Shown one piece after another: positions 33,438-42,256 of a stretch of DNA of 64,000 bases; the first letter of the stretch is position 1, and each line of letters starts with the position of its first letter. The notes under the pieces are model-generated. The model was not told where the DNA came from. It searched no databases and saw nothing but the letters and a program-made list of their open reading frames with translations. Location of the stretch: the NCBI RefSeq assembly GCF_900091525.1, contig NZ_FMCU01000005.1, positions 372,001-436,000 of the forward strand, read 5' to 3'. The stretch is from Micromonospora matsumotoense (GTDB lineage Bacteria; Actinomycetota; Actinomycetes; Mycobacteriales; Micromonosporaceae). The position numbers and the translations under genes were made by a program.

Positions 33438-35162
33438 GTGAAGGACATGCGCAGCGGCACCCAGGTGCTCTACGGCCTACTTCCCGAGCAGACGGCCGAT
33501 CTGCAAGGCGGCATTTGGAAGACCGTCGAATGGCGCGACCCGATCCCGGTCGACGTGGACGAGGCAGCCATCAGGCAACGTCTAGAGGCTGAGATCCTCG
33601 GCTGGACCAAAGACCAGGGCGCGGTCCGCGCTTCCCGGGCACTCGACGTTGAGGTCGTCAAGGTCAACGAGAGCCGTGGGGTCAAGGTTGAACGCTTCCC
33701 CGAGATATACATCTGCCGCCGGTGCCGACGCGTAGAAAGCACCCGCGCCCGCGACTGTGCGTGCGGCGCTCACAACCTATGGCAGCAGAGCCACTTCGTC
33801 GGCTACCACGAATGTGGCCGGCTTGAGGAACCCCGTGTACCACGTTGTGACCGCCATAACCAGGTCAGCATGGATTACCAGCCCACAATCGACGCCAGCA
33901 AGATCCTTTTTAGGTGCCCCGTCTGTGACAAGCACCTGCATCGCGGCTTTCCCTTCCGGCGCTGCCCCTGCGGCCGTCAATGGGGCAAACGCGGCTCCCA
34001 CGCGCTCGCCTTCACCGTGCATCGTTCCGCCAGCGTCTACTCGCCGCAGAGCTTCGTCGTCATTAATCCCGGCAACAAACGGCGACTCATCGAGATCACA
34101 GAGGCGGGCGGCCCGCGACGCGCGCTCACCTGGCTGCTAAACGGCATGATCGAAGACCGGCCTAGCGAACGTCGGCACACCACCGGTTCGCTGGTCGATC
34201 AGCTCGTCGCCAGCGGCGTCTCCCGAGCTGTCGCCGAGCAGATGGCCAGCCTCGCTGCCAACCATGGCGAACTCACCAGCGAGGACGACCTCGGCCCGCT
34301 GGGAACCGCGCCAAGTGATCGACTCCTGCGGGCCGAACGCGAGGCGACCGATCTCGCGCTGGCGACCTTCGACGGCCGCGTCCGGGTCACGGACCTGCTT
34401 ACCGACGGCGTTCCCCCAGCCATGCGAGACCGATACTCCAACGGCTACCCCGCCGCCATCCGCCGTGCCGGTCTTGAGACCGTCGAGTTGGCTGACCGAT
34501 TTCCCGTCATGCGCGCCGTTTACGGATTCACCCGGGGCGGCACCACACCTGGCGAAGTGAGCCTCAATCTCTTTAGCGGCAAACGAGGTCGCCGCGTCTA
34601 CGCCGACCCTCAGCAGTCCGAGGCGCTCATGTTCCGCCTCGACCCCGAACTGATCCGCCGCTGGCTCAACGACCGCCACCATCGCCTTCCGGAGGCGACT
34701 GACCTGCGGGGCACCCGGGCCGCCATCGCCAGCGCGATCGACTTGCCGGACCGATTCAACGAACAACCGGGCGAAACGACCGTCGGTGCGGACCTGCTCA
34801 CCCTCGTACACACCTACGCGCACCGAGTCATCCGTCAGCTCTCCGTCTTCGCTGGCGTCGATCGCGAGAGCCTGGGCGAGTATCTGCTCCCCACCCACGG
34901 CACCTTCTTCGTCTTCGCGGCGGCACGCGGTGACTTCGTGCTCGGCGGCCTGCAGGCGGTCTTCGAGAATGACCTGAGGGACTTCCTCGATGCCGTCGTG
35001 GACGCCGAGCACCGCTGCCCCCTCGATCCTGCCTGTGAGCGCAACGGCGGTGCCTGCCATGCCTGCTCGCATCTGGGGGAGCCGGTATGTGGCCACTTCA
35101 ACCGGTACCTGCGCCGAGACGCCCTCTTCGGCCCGGCTGGTTACCTCGGGCTCACCCGCTAG
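33438..35162 (+). CDS. drmB: DrmB-like DUF1998 protein
   Basis: 574 residues from a GTG with AGGAG 8-12 nt upstream. Cys clusters CRRCRR and CACG (about 92-112), CPVC and CPCG (about 162-180) suggest zinc ribbons. The C-terminal DUF1998 region (about 450-540) shows LVHTYAHRVIRQLSVFAG, LPTHGTFFVFAA and a final CPLDPAC...CHACSHL...CGHFN cluster. DrmB with DUF1998 binds DrmA in DISARM. It follows the DrmA-like gene in one operon and converges on the Vsr gene with an 11-bp overlap. Confidence 0.88.
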   Translation: MKDMRSGTQVLYGLLPEQTADLQGGIWKTVEWRDPIPVDVDEAAIRQRLEAEILGWTKDQGAVRASRALDVEVVKVNESRGVKVERFPEIYICRRCRRVESTRARDCACGAHNLWQQSHFVGYHECGRLEEPRVPRCDRHNQVSMDYQPTIDASKILFRCPVCDKHLHRGFPFRRCPCGRQWGKRGSHALAFTVHRSASVYSPQSFVVINPGNKRRLIEITEAGGPRRALTWLLNGMIEDRPSERRHTTGSLVDQLVASGVSRAVAEQMASLAANHGELTSEDDLGPLGTAPSDRLLRAEREATDLALATFDGRVRVTDLLTDGVPPAMRDRYSNGYPAAIRRAGLETVELADRFPVMRAVYGFTRGGTTPGEVSLNLFSGKRGRRVYADPQQSEALMFRLDPELIRRWLNDRHHRLPEATDLRGTRAAIASAIDLPDRFNEQPGETTVGADLLTLVHTYAHRVIRQLSVFAGVDRESLGEYLLPTHGTFFVFAAARGDFVLGGLQAVFENDLRDFLDAVVDAEHRCPLDPACERNGGACHACSHLGEPVCGHFNRYLRRDALFGPAGYLGLTR

Positions 35163-35613
35163 GACCAGGCTGCTGCGTCCGGGCCTCGAGTACCGCGGCC
35201 CGGACGCGCTGGGCGCCGGCCGCCGCGTCCTCATGCTCCCAGATGCGAACGACCGTCCACCCCGCCGCCCGCAACTGAGTGTCAGTCTCGTCATCACGCC
35301 GCCGATTACCGGTGATCTTCGCTGACCAGAACGCCTCGTTCTGACGTGCCGGCCGGTAGTGCTCGGGGCAGCCATGCCAGTAACAGCCGTCGACGAACAC
35401 GGCGACCCGCGCCTTGGTGAAAACGAGGTCCGCCGTGCGGCGTAGGGAGGGAACTGGCCGGGCACCGACGCGGTAACGCAGTCCTAGTGACCAGACCGCG
35501 CGGCGGATACGCATCTCCGGGAGGGTGTCGCGGCCGCGATTGCCACGCATGACTCTGACGATCGACTCCGATGAGGCCGCAGGTCTTGACGCGGCTGCGG
35601 CGTCAGAGCTCAC
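35152..35613 (-). CDS. vsr: Vsr-type mismatch endonuclease
   Basis: 153 residues. The family blocks are complete: GNRGRDTLPEMRIRRAVWSL, RRTADLVFTKARVAVFVDG (with the catalytic Asp in ADLVF), GCYWHGCPEHY, and WSAKITGNRRRDDETDTQL. Vsr nicks beside T:G mismatches formed when 5-methylcytosine deaminates. Its start overlaps the end of the cytosine methyltransferase gene by 11 bp, the usual partnership. An additional role as the nicking nuclease of the DrmAB system is possible but not shown. Confidence 0.92.
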   Translation of the reverse strand: MSSDAAAASRPAASSESIVRVMRGNRGRDTLPEMRIRRAVWSLGLRYRVGARPVPSLRRTADLVFTKARVAVFVDGCYWHGCPEHYRPARQNEAFWSAKITGNRRRDDETDTQLRAAGWTVVRIWEHEDAAAGAQRVRAAVLEARTQQPGPSG

Positions 35614-36907
35614 CGTCGCCCGAGACCTGTGCGGAGTCGTCCGGCGCCTGACCAGGTCTCAGCTGAACACGTACCGAGTCGCCGATGGCCTTCGCCAGGT
35701 CCACCGGCACGGCGTTGCCCAACTGTCGCATCTGCGGGCCACGCGTCCCGTCGAACGTCCAGTCGTCGGGGAAGGTCATCAAGCGAGCGACCTCACGGAC
35801 GGTCAGGTAGCGATAGCGCCCCAGGCTGTCATTCACCGTTAGTTCGCCACCCGCTACTCCATGAACTCCCGCTTTGATCGTCTTCGATGGCCAGTCGAGG
35901 TCGCTGGGCTGATGGCCGCGATATGGTCGGGCACCAGGCCAGCCGACATGATGCTCCGGACCGGGCGAGGGTTTGCGGTTGAGTTCGGGCTCCACAAGCT
36001 CGTTCGGGAAGCGGAGCGCATCCCGTACGGTCCGCCACGGTTGCCTATCGTCGGGCAGCGTTGGCGTCAACGTCGCGGTGAACTCGTCTCTAGGCGTGAT
36101 CCCATGCCTGTCCCAATACCCACCCTCGATCAAGTCGTTCACCAGGCTGGCTTTGCTGTGCGACGGAGTGGGGGGCTTCCAGCCGTCGATGCCAAGGTTG
36201 GCCCGATAGGCGACAATGAACAGCCGCCTCCTGATCTGCGGAACACCGAAGTCGGCGGCGTTCAGGATCGCGGTCCGGACTACGTAGCGGTCGCCGTCCG
36301 GCACGTCTCCGTCGTCTAGTCGCTTCTTCAGACGCTGGTGGTGCCGCCGCCAATCCTCGTCGGGCTTACGGGCCTCATGGGGCAGGCGCAAGCCGTCGAG
36401 GATGTAGTCGTAGTAGTCCTTGAATGATGGGCGTGTCAGACCCACCACGTTCTCGGCGATGACAACCTTGGGCCGCACTTGGTGAGTGACGCGGAACATC
36501 TCAGGCCAGAGATTGCGTTCCCCGCCAATCTTCTCCTCGATGTCCTGCTTTTTACCCGCGATACTCCAAGGTTGACAAGGGACACCCCCGGCAAGAACAT
36601 CCACTTTCCCCTCAAAGAGGGTGAAGTTGACATCTTGAACCTTGCCCTCAATCAGAGGCCATTCGGCGCCTGTTGTTGGTATCGCGTGCGCTGCCGCAGC
36701 CAAGTCGGGGCAGTCCTTGGCGCGGTTGTTCCTCAGGGACTCACAGGCCCGTTGGTAAAGCTCGACGGCTAGGCGGTGGCGGTAGCCAGCGCGATGCAGA
36801 CCCTCGGCGAGCCCTCCGGCGCCGGTGAACAGCTCTATACTGGTCAGAGGCTCGGCGTCGTTCTCAGGATGCCCTGAACCATTAGAACGTTTGTTCACTA
36901 CCATCAC
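35603..36907 (-). CDS. DNA (cytosine-5) methyltransferase
   Basis: 434 residues with all main m5C motifs: I ELFTGAGGLAEGLHRAG, IV GGVPCQPWS with the catalytic Cys, VI VIAENV, VIII PQIRRRLFIVAYR, X RQLGNAVPVDLAKAIG. The region between VIII and X is the target-recognition domain, so specificity cannot be read. DISARM class 2 uses an m5C methylase (DrmMII) to mark self DNA, and this gene is the natural candidate for that role here. It is co-oriented and overlapping with vsr, and convergent with the DrmAB operon. Confidence 0.93.
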   Translation of the reverse strand: MMVVNKRSNGSGHPENDAEPLTSIELFTGAGGLAEGLHRAGYRHRLAVELYQRACESLRNNRAKDCPDLAAAAHAIPTTGAEWPLIEGKVQDVNFTLFEGKVDVLAGGVPCQPWSIAGKKQDIEEKIGGERNLWPEMFRVTHQVRPKVVIAENVVGLTRPSFKDYYDYILDGLRLPHEARKPDEDWRRHHQRLKKRLDDGDVPDGDRYVVRTAILNAADFGVPQIRRRLFIVAYRANLGIDGWKPPTPSHSKASLVNDLIEGGYWDRHGITPRDEFTATLTPTLPDDRQPWRTVRDALRFPNELVEPELNRKPSPGPEHHVGWPGARPYRGHQPSDLDWPSKTIKAGVHGVAGGELTVNDSLGRYRYLTVREVARLMTFPDDWTFDGTRGPQMRQLGNAVPVDLAKAIGDSVRVQLRPGQAPDDSAQVSGDGEL

Positions 36908-37160
36908 CGGTACCCTACAGCCGCCTCAGCCATCATGTAGCCCCCGCATGACCAGTTCCAGCGCTGGCCGCTCACATCCAACAGGCCATCTCGCACGGAT
37001 TCAAGTCGTCCACGCGATCGACCGGCCCTGCGAGGTGGTGCGCGGCGACTACGATTAGCCCAGGTGGCATGCGCTTGCGTGCAGCGGCCTGACACCTAGG
37101 CGCCGGGGCATACATAGCACACATGGTGTTTTCGGCACTGGTCAGCGGGTGACCAAGGCG

Positions 37161-37905
37161 GCTGTCAGCGCCCCGGCGACCAGGTACGGACCGAAGGCGA
37201 TGCTGCGCACGGCGCAGCGCCAGGACCGGACGCTTCAGCGGTAAACGACGATCATCCGACTGATCGCTGACAGGGCGGCTCTGACAGCGCCCACTGTCGG
37301 AGGCCCGTCAGGCTGTGAGCGTGCTTGTCAGAGCACCGAGAGCAGTTGTCGGACCGACGGCCTCTGTCAGAGCCGCCGTCGCGGCGCGGTGACATCTGTC
37401 AGCGTGGGCTCCGCCATGACGGCGGACCTCTGACAGAAGTCGACCCCGGAAGACAGTGACAGCGCCACGACGACTGTCAAGGGCTACGTCGACGAGTCGG
37501 AGGGCTGACAGTGCCGGGCCAACCGGCGATCCCGCCGGTCCTGCTCTCTGTGCGGCCGGAGGCGGTGAGGCATGGCTCCCTACAGGAGGTATTTCGGCCT
37601 GCCCGGCCGGCCGGGCAGGCCGAAATACCGCGAGCCCAGCGGGTGGACTGTGAGCAGCAGTGGCCAGCGTCTTTTGTCTGTTCTGTCAGGTCGCCGTGGC
37701 CTTGTGAGCCGCTGTCAGAGGGCTGTGAGTCCGGGAAGTGTTCGCCAGAGCTGACAGAGCCCGGTTTGGGGGTGTGAGCGCATCGTGACTGGTGATCATG
37801 GCCGACGGCCAGCCGGTCGATGCGGATGACCTCAGCCCGCCTGGCCAGTCGCTGCAGCGATTTTCTCCACGTCTCGTGCCGGGTTCCCATCGCTCTGTCA
37901 GGGGG
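37161..37905. repeat. CTGWCAG repeat field (candidate replication or transfer origin)
   Basis: Within 745 bp I count eleven exact copies of the palindromic heptamer CTG(A/T)CAG plus near copies (TTGTCAG, GTGACAG, CTGTCAA), in both orientations and irregularly spaced. Fewer than one is expected by chance. No convincing gene covers 36908-38006. The field encloses a 42-bp perfect palindrome and lies upstream of the excisionase and integrase genes. It fits an iteron-type origin or the TRS cluster read by TraB-type translocases of actinomycete integrative elements; which one is not decidable here. Confidence 0.7.
37588..37629. repeat. 42-bp perfect palindrome
   Basis: Two 21-bp arms with no loop, centred at 37608/37609; each half runs from GGTATTTCGG to the central GGCC. 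It is inside the CTGWCAG field. Such a cruciform-capable site is typical of origins or recombinase or operator targets. It is not a normal terminator, since no gene ends nearby. Confidence 0.85.
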
Positions 37906-38006
37906 GCAGACAGTGGTCGGCCACGTCACCGCCGTCCGCCGGCGTCACCTACGACACGTGGCGCTGCGCGGACGTGGTGGCCGGCGACGAAGGTTGTCGG
38001 CTGTGG

Positions 38007-38541
38007 CTACCGCCGTCGGGGTCCCCACCACGGCAGGATGGGCGGCAGCTCGGCCAGGGGATTGCTGGGTCGTCTCAGCGCGGCGGACCCGTCGTCGCCG
38101 TCCCAGCGGCGGCCGTACTGGTCCGGCATGTCGCCCCAGCCCCGGTACGGGGTGGGCTGGGCGGCCATCAGGCCGAGTTCGTCGAGTGGGTCGATGCGGT
38201 GGTCGGCGACGGTACACAGGTGGGCCCAGTCGTCGCCCATGTCGAACACGTAGGCGAACTGATCACCTGGCGAGTCGGCTCAGTGCGGTCCTGTCGCTGT
38301 CCACCGTGCCGTCCGGTGTGTCTTCCCACGTTCGGAAGGAGCAGACCGGGGTCTGGTCGGCCAGGGTGAACAGCCGTAGGTGCGCGAGGTCCCAGCGGGC
38401 GAAGGCCAGGTCGATGGCCGTGCCCAGTTGCTCGAACGTGTGCGACCTGGCGGCGGCGAGGATCCGGCCCGGCCGGGGCCAGTAGTCCTCGCCCCGCCCG
38501 GAGACGAGTTCGACCCGGATCGACAGCCACGTCCTGGCCAC
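38007..38541 (-). pseudogene. pRiA4b ORF-3-like protein, frameshifted
   Basis: The N-terminal part (38541 to about 38263) reads WLSIRVELVSGRG and FEQLGTAIDLAFARWDLAHL, typical of the plasmid pRiA4b ORF-3-like family. The C-terminal part continues in another frame with FDMGDDWAHLCTVADH and GWGDMPDQYGRRWDGDDG down to 38007. A one-base shift near 38262, at the junction RTALSRLA / SPGDQFAYVF, breaks an otherwise complete ~178-residue protein. A sequencing error would look the same. The family is common on plasmids and integrative elements; function unknown. Confidence 0.8.
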
Positions 38542-38691
38542 CGTTCACCTCCCGCTGCCGCCGGCCGACCACGCTACCGCTGCACCACGGCCCTTACCGC
38601 AGGACACGCCTCGCACCATTCAGACCCGGCGTCCTTAGTCGCCGGGTCTATCACCATGCCACCGCGAGTTCCTTCATCAGGGAGACCGACC

Positions 38692-39015
38692 ATGCGACCG
38701 CCACGACGAACCCGAACCGCTGTACCCGCCGCCGATGAGGCGTCCCGCCGTGAGGAGCGGCAGGCGTGGACCGCCGAGCGGATCCGCGCGTTGGGTCCGA
38801 GCACGGACCTCGCCACGGCCGCCGCCGTCCTGGGCATGTCCCGGTCGGCTGCCTACAAGTTGGCCCGCCGTGACGCGTTTCCCACGCCGCTGTACCGGGT
38901 CGGTGCCCGCTACCGGGTGCCGACCGCGCCGATCCTGGCCATGCTGCACCTGCCGCATCCGACCGGTCCCGGGCCGGACGCAGGGGACGCCGGCAGCGTC
39001 GGGGACCCGCCCTGA
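38692..39015 (+). CDS. Excisionase-like HTH protein
   Basis: 107 residues from the ATG at 38692 (GGGAGA upstream); an in-frame ATG at 38656 is an alternative. A winged-helix HTH (about 35-85) contains AAAVLGMSRSAAYKLARRD and YRVGARYRVPTAPIL, the layout of AlpA/Xis-type proteins in actinomycete elements. It lies 175 bp before the integrase on the same strand, the usual xis-int order. It probably directs excision by the neighbouring integrase. Confidence 0.75.
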   Translation: MRPPRRTRTAVPAADEASRREERQAWTAERIRALGPSTDLATAAAVLGMSRSAAYKLARRDAFPTPLYRVGARYRVPTAPILAMLHLPHPTGPGPDAGDAGSVGDPP

Positions 39016-39190
39016 CCGCCTCCGCGCTGCCCTCCGGTTCGCCGGGACCGGCGGGCGGACCCCGCCGGCCGCAGCGTCGACCCTGCCGATGGCCGGTGTC
39101 CGTCGATGACTTGATCGTCGCGGCGTGTCACGCGTGGATGTCGATCGACAAACCGATGCCGCACCACGAACCCGAGGAGCACCACAAGCT

Positions 39191-40651
39191 ATGCCAGACG
39201 GGAGCATCTTCAAACGCTGCGGCTGCCGCCATCCCGATACCGGCAGGCCGTGGGGCAACGAGTGCCCGAAGCTGCGTCGTCCCAACCGGTCCTGGAGTTT
39301 CGAGCACGGTCACTGGGCCTACCAGTTGGAACTGCCGCCGACCAGTGACGGTCGGCGTCGGCAGTTGCGCCGGTCCGGGCTGTCGACCCGTCGTGACGCC
39401 GCCGCCGAGTTGGACCACGCGCGGGCCCTGCTCGCCCTCGCGGTCCGGGACCGGGGCCGTCGTACCGAGATCGCCGACCTGTTGCAGACCTGTGTGCGGT
39501 CGGGCCGGCCGCTGCCCGAGGTGGATCGGATCCGGCAGCGGCTGCGCGGTGACGGTTCGCTGGCTGACATGGTGACCGTCGGCGAGTACCTCACCGAGTG
39601 GCTCACGCACCTGACCGTCGATGACAACACCGTGTGTGGTTACGAGTCGCTCGTCCGGGTGCACCTGATTCCGCATCTCGGGGAGATCCCGTTGGACAGG
39701 CTGCGTACCGGCCACATCAGGGCCATGTTCGCGGCGATCGAACGCCGCAACCAGGAGATCCGTGCGGCGAGGGCCAGCGGTGACCCTGACGTGCGCGCGT
39801 CGGTCGTCGGTGTCCGGACCACCGGCGCGTCGACCCGGCAGCGTATCCGCGCCTGCCTGCGTAAGGCGATCAATGACGCTCTCGCCGAGGAGGTGATCGT
39901 CGGTTCCAACCCGGCCGCGTTGGTCAAGGTTCCCGGCGACCGGCCGGTGCCGATCGTGTGGGAGGCCGAACGCGTGGAGCGGTGGAGGGCCACCGGGCAG
40001 GTTCCCGGGCCGGTCATGGTGTGGACCGACGAGCAGATCGTCGCGTTCCTCGACCACGCCCGGGTGCACGCGCCCGACCTGTACCCGATGTGGCACCTCA
40101 TGGCCTACCGGGGTCCCCGGCGTGGCGAGGTCTGTGGGCTGCTCGATGCCGAGGTCCGCCTCGACAGGCGTGAGTTGACGATCAACCAGCAGATCGCCAC
40201 CCACGGCTACACCGCGGTACGCAAGAAGCCCAAGAGCAGGGCGGGTAACCGTGACCTCGCCCTCGACGCCGAGACGGTCAGGGTTCTCGCCGCCTACCGG
40301 GCCCGCCGCGCCCAGTGGCGCCTGGCCGCCGGTGAGGCGTGGCCCGACACGGGCCTGTTCTTCGTCCGCCCCGACGGCCGGCCGTGGCATCCCAGCGGGG
40401 TCACCCAGCGGTTCCGCAGGCTCGTACGCCAGGCCGGGCTACCGCCGACCCGTCTGCACGACCTGCGGCACAGCGCGGCCACCATCGCCCTGGCCGCCGG
40501 TGTGGACATCAAGGTCGTCTCCGAACAGCTCGGTCACTCCACCACCACGCTGACCCGTGACACGTACCAGAGCGTCACCAGGGCGATGCACCACGATGCC
40601 GCCGACGCCGTCGCGGAGAAGATCCGGCAGCGGCGGCCCAGAACCGCGTAG
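39191..40651 (+). CDS. int: Tyrosine recombinase (integrase)
   Basis: 486 residues from the ATG at 39191; the frame opens at 39125 but family sequence begins MPDGSIFKRCGC. An N-terminal arm-binding region with a CGC...C zinc-like knuckle is followed by a core-binding SAM-like domain (about 130-200). The catalytic domain has Arg in AYRGPRRGEVCGLL, HxxR in LHDLRHSAATIALAAG, His in QLGHSTTTLTRDTY and nucleophile Tyr in TYQS. All active-site residues are present, so it should be functional. No tRNA or att-like repeat is visible next to it; the only tRNA junctions are 15-20 kb away. Confidence 0.93.
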   Translation: MPDGSIFKRCGCRHPDTGRPWGNECPKLRRPNRSWSFEHGHWAYQLELPPTSDGRRRQLRRSGLSTRRDAAAELDHARALLALAVRDRGRRTEIADLLQTCVRSGRPLPEVDRIRQRLRGDGSLADMVTVGEYLTEWLTHLTVDDNTVCGYESLVRVHLIPHLGEIPLDRLRTGHIRAMFAAIERRNQEIRAARASGDPDVRASVVGVRTTGASTRQRIRACLRKAINDALAEEVIVGSNPAALVKVPGDRPVPIVWEAERVERWRATGQVPGPVMVWTDEQIVAFLDHARVHAPDLYPMWHLMAYRGPRRGEVCGLLDAEVRLDRRELTINQQIATHGYTAVRKKPKSRAGNRDLALDAETVRVLAAYRARRAQWRLAAGEAWPDTGLFFVRPDGRPWHPSGVTQRFRRLVRQAGLPPTRLHDLRHSAATIALAAGVDIKVVSEQLGHSTTTLTRDTYQSVTRAMHHDAADAVAEKIRQRRPRTA

Positions 40652-40705
40652 CCGCCCGCGTGCCGCCGTCGGCGGATCGCTGCCGGCTCGGCTAGCGTGC
40701 GCGGC

Positions 40706-41401
40706 ATGGTCGCCCGTTCGTCCGCTCGTGGTGCCGCCCGGTGGCGGGCTCCGGCGGCACCGAAACTGCCGGCGTCGCCGGACCTGCCCTTCGTCGGGGA
40801 CCTGACCATCGGCGACGAGGCGACGTTCGAGCGGCTGGTCTTGGGCGATCTCGACCTGTCCGGGCGGTCGGCGGACGGGGTCGAGTTCACCCGGTGCCGC
40901 TTCACCCGCACCGACCTCAGCGGTACCCGGCTGGAGGCGGCGCGGTTCGCCGACTGCGTGTTCGAGGGTACGAACCTGGCGAACCTGCGGACGGACAGGT
41001 CGTCGATGCTCCGGGTGCGGCTGTCGACGGCGCGGATGACGGGCCTGCAGTGGGTCAACGGGGCGCTGCGGGACGTCACGGTCGCGGACTGCCGACTGGA
41101 CCTGTCGTCGTGGCGGTTCACCACCTTCGCGAACGTGGCGTTCGAGGGCTGCAACCTGACCCGCGCCGACTTCCAGCACGCGGACCTGCGCGGTGCCCGC
41201 TTCACCGACTGCGACCTGACCGGCGCGCAGTTCTCCCAGGCGGGCATGGACGGCACCCGTTTCGCCCGCTGCGACCTCACCGGGATCGGCGGCGTGACCA
41301 GCATGACCGGCGCGATCCTCGCCCACCAGGACCTCGTCGCCCTGTCCTACGCCCTCGCCGGGGCACTGAGCGTCCGCATCGAGGACCCCGACGAGGAGTA
41401 G
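40706..41401 (+). CDS. Pentapeptide-repeat protein
   Basis: 231 residues from the ATG at 40706; a GTG at 40697 is possible. From about residue 45 on, the A(D/N)LXX-type pentapeptide repeat runs almost to the end: RLVLGDLDLSGRS, FTRTDLSGTRLEAARF, NLTRADFQHADLRGARF, DLTGAQFSQAGMDGTRF. It should fold as a right-handed quadrilateral beta-helix. Some such proteins (Qnr, MfpA, AlbG) mimic DNA and protect gyrase, but most are uncharacterised. A solitary gene directly after the integrase. Confidence 0.88.
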   Translation: MVARSSARGAARWRAPAAPKLPASPDLPFVGDLTIGDEATFERLVLGDLDLSGRSADGVEFTRCRFTRTDLSGTRLEAARFADCVFEGTNLANLRTDRSSMLRVRLSTARMTGLQWVNGALRDVTVADCRLDLSSWRFTTFANVAFEGCNLTRADFQHADLRGARFTDCDLTGAQFSQAGMDGTRFARCDLTGIGGVTSMTGAILAHQDLVALSYALAGALSVRIEDPDEE

Positions 41402-41557
41402 GCCTGGCGCACCCGAAGCCACCTCGGGAGGGGGCTGCCTGGGCGTATCCGTGGCCTCATTCCGTGAGGCCGCGCCGGTAGCGCCGTGTTCGACGTCGGG
41501 CGTGTCGGCTGCTTGATTTCCGCAACATCAACTGTGGTATGGACTAGATTCTGCGGT

Positions 41558-42256
41558 ATGGGGTTGCTGGATGACGCGGTGGCGGTGCTGGACGGGCGGG
41601 GCGTGCTGGAACCGCTGGGCGGGTTGATCCGGCAGGTGTACCAGCGGGCCGCGGACCGGCACGAGCCGGAACTCGGCGACGACGCGATGAGCTTCGGCAC
41701 CACGGTGTGGCGGAACCTGACGAACCTCGGCAAGGCGTCCTTCGACGGGGTCGACGGGGTACGGGTGCGGGTGGAGGACAACTCCCTGGAGATCCTCTGC
41801 GCCGGGTACGTGGTGCGGTTGTACTCGTTGCAGGGTGGGATCGAGTCGATCCGGTGGGAGGGCAGCGAGGCCCGCCTCGGTGGGGCGGTGGAGAACAGCC
41901 GCGACGGGCAGTTGGCCTTCGACGACGCCGAGCAGTTCCCGGAGGTCTTCGCCGGGGTGGTGCCCCCGAAGCGGCACCTGCGGGTCGCGCACACCGGTGA
42001 CATCGGCACGGGTGAAGCGACGGCGTATCTCGGGTTGCCCCGTGACAACCGTGAGGGCGGGTCGCCGTGGTTCGAGGTGACGCTCTGGTTCGGTGACGCC
42101 GTCACGGTGGGGACGCCGCTGCCGATCGTCGCCGGCCCGGTCGGGGTGCCGGGGCAGCGGCACGACGAGCTGCCCGTGCCGGAGCTGCCGCTCGGGACGT
42201 TGCGGCCCGCTGGCGGCGCCGGTCGTACCCTCGGTGTCGCCGGCCGACGGGCGTGA
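41558..42256 (+). CDS. Uncharacterised partner of an XRE-ImmA regulator
   Basis: 232 residues from the ATG at 41558. No family recognised. A soluble protein with a helical start (LLDDAVAVLDGRGVLEPLGG) and a beta-rich remainder (SLEILCAGYVVRLYSLQ, PWFEVTLWFGDAV). It ends 4 bp inside the following XRE-ImmA gene (GTGA overlap), so the two are translationally coupled. By analogy with ImmA/IrrE modules it could be the toxin-like or regulated partner; this is inference. Confidence 0.75.
   Translation: MGLLDDAVAVLDGRGVLEPLGGLIRQVYQRAADRHEPELGDDAMSFGTTVWRNLTNLGKASFDGVDGVRVRVEDNSLEILCAGYVVRLYSLQGGIESIRWEGSEARLGGAVENSRDGQLAFDDAEQFPEVFAGVVPPKRHLRVAHTGDIGTGEATAYLGLPRDNREGGSPWFEVTLWFGDAVTVGTPLPIVAGPVGVPGQRHDELPVPELPLGTLRPAGGAGRTLGVAGRRA

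Noticed and set aside
34137..35465. Long minus-strand open frame opposite the DrmB-like gene
   Set aside because: No recognisable motifs; it mirrors the codon bias of the real plus-strand gene with its cysteine clusters and DUF1998 features.
30362..36907. Complete canonical DISARM system
   Set aside because: Only DrmA, DrmB and an m5C methylase are found; no PLD-type DrmC, DrmE, DrmD or DrmMI is present.
37161..37905. CRISPR array
   Set aside because: Heptamers are irregularly spaced, in both orientations and too short; no Cas genes.
37161..40651. Complete autonomous AICE
   Set aside because: xis and int are present, but no replication initiator, FtsK/TraB or Spd genes and no att repeat beside int.
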